This document shows positions 63,846-64,000 of a DNA stretch of 64,000 nucleotides, piece after piece. The position numbers and the translations under genes are program-made. The notes beneath the pieces are model-generated. The model made no database searches. It worked only from the letters and a program-made list of their open reading frames with translations, and was not told where the DNA came from. Origin of the DNA: Salinispora arenicola. Lineage in GTDB: Bacteria; Actinomycetota; Actinomycetes; Mycobacteriales; Micromonosporaceae. The stretch spans positions 1,674,001 through 1,738,000 of the forward strand of contig NZ_VFOL01000001.1 of the NCBI RefSeq assembly GCF_006716065.1, given 5' to 3'. Position 1 is the first letter of the stretch. Each line of letters opens with the position of its first letter.

Positions 63846-64000
63846 GCTCGGTTCCTCCGTTCCGCACCGATGCTCGAGTCTCCCCTGGCGGGAGAGTCAA
63901 GCCTGGGACGGCGGTTCGGCGAGTCGCGGGGCCGAAGGTCGTCACCACAGCTGCCCACGGGTCCGTACCACGCCCGCAACACAGGTGGTGGCAGCGTCTC

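Overview
The window is high-GC (roughly 70%) DNA with dense, overlapping genes, frequent GTG starts and GGAGG-type ribosome binding sites. A SARP-type regulator, WXG100 proteins and a complete EccB/EccC/EccD set point to a filamentous actinomycete. The overall gene style suggests Micromonosporaceae, but that family assignment is an inference. No rRNA, tRNA, CRISPR array or intact transposon was seen.

Layout. (1) 1-3769: a polyol-type PTS operon (EIIB, EIIA, zinc sugar-alcohol dehydrogenase, HPr, EI). (2) 3889-7344: a large SARP/ATPase/TPR regulator that meets the next operon tail to tail. (3) 7331-26081, minus strand: a type VII (ESX) secretion operon. In order of transcription it encodes two WXG100 proteins, a 272-aa accessory protein, a 1166-aa proline-rich WXG protein, a 120-aa protein, EccC, EccD, EccB, a 908-aa protein with an ART-like domain, an EccA-like ATPase fused to a beta-helix, and a YbaB-like protein. 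(4) 26341-50177, plus strand, divergent from (3): a second YbaB-like protein, a WXG-type 306-aa protein, and a giant 5064-aa polymorphic-toxin-like protein with an N-terminal WXG-like region, an OTU-like domain and a zinc deaminase motif. These are followed by two tandem paralogs of unknown function, an SseB-like T7SS-associated protein, a GlcNAc-transferase-family glycosyltransferase, and a membrane-anchored protein with an F5/8C (discoidin) domain. (5) 50467-55748: Dps, two haloperoxidase-like alpha/beta hydrolases, and a divergent pair of thioredoxin-reductase-like flavoproteins. (6) 55900-58853: a set of genes with DtxR/IdeR-like iron boxes (an S4 ribosomal protein paralog, two DUF2470 proteins, a DUF1540 protein). 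(7) 59384-63845: a HAD phosphatase, a TetR regulator divergent from a peroxiredoxin, a MarR regulator, a broken aminoglycoside phosphotransferase gene and a MerR/GyrI regulator.

How it fits together. Regions 3 and 4 look like one divergently transcribed ESX island. The minus-strand operon makes the secretion machine, and the plus-strand operon makes its very large cargo plus candidate chaperone, immunity and modification proteins. No mycosin (MycP) or EccE is present, so these would have to be encoded elsewhere. Regions 5-7 hold many oxidative-stress and iron-linked genes, several of them controlled by clear palindromic operators.

The most promising material is the giant toxin-like gene: a deaminase motif followed by a roughly 480-residue tail with two HTH-like segments, and an internal expandable repeat built as 150 + n x 72 bp. 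Also notable are a degenerate caspase-like module that recurs in three proteins of the island and the iron-box-controlled S4 paralog.
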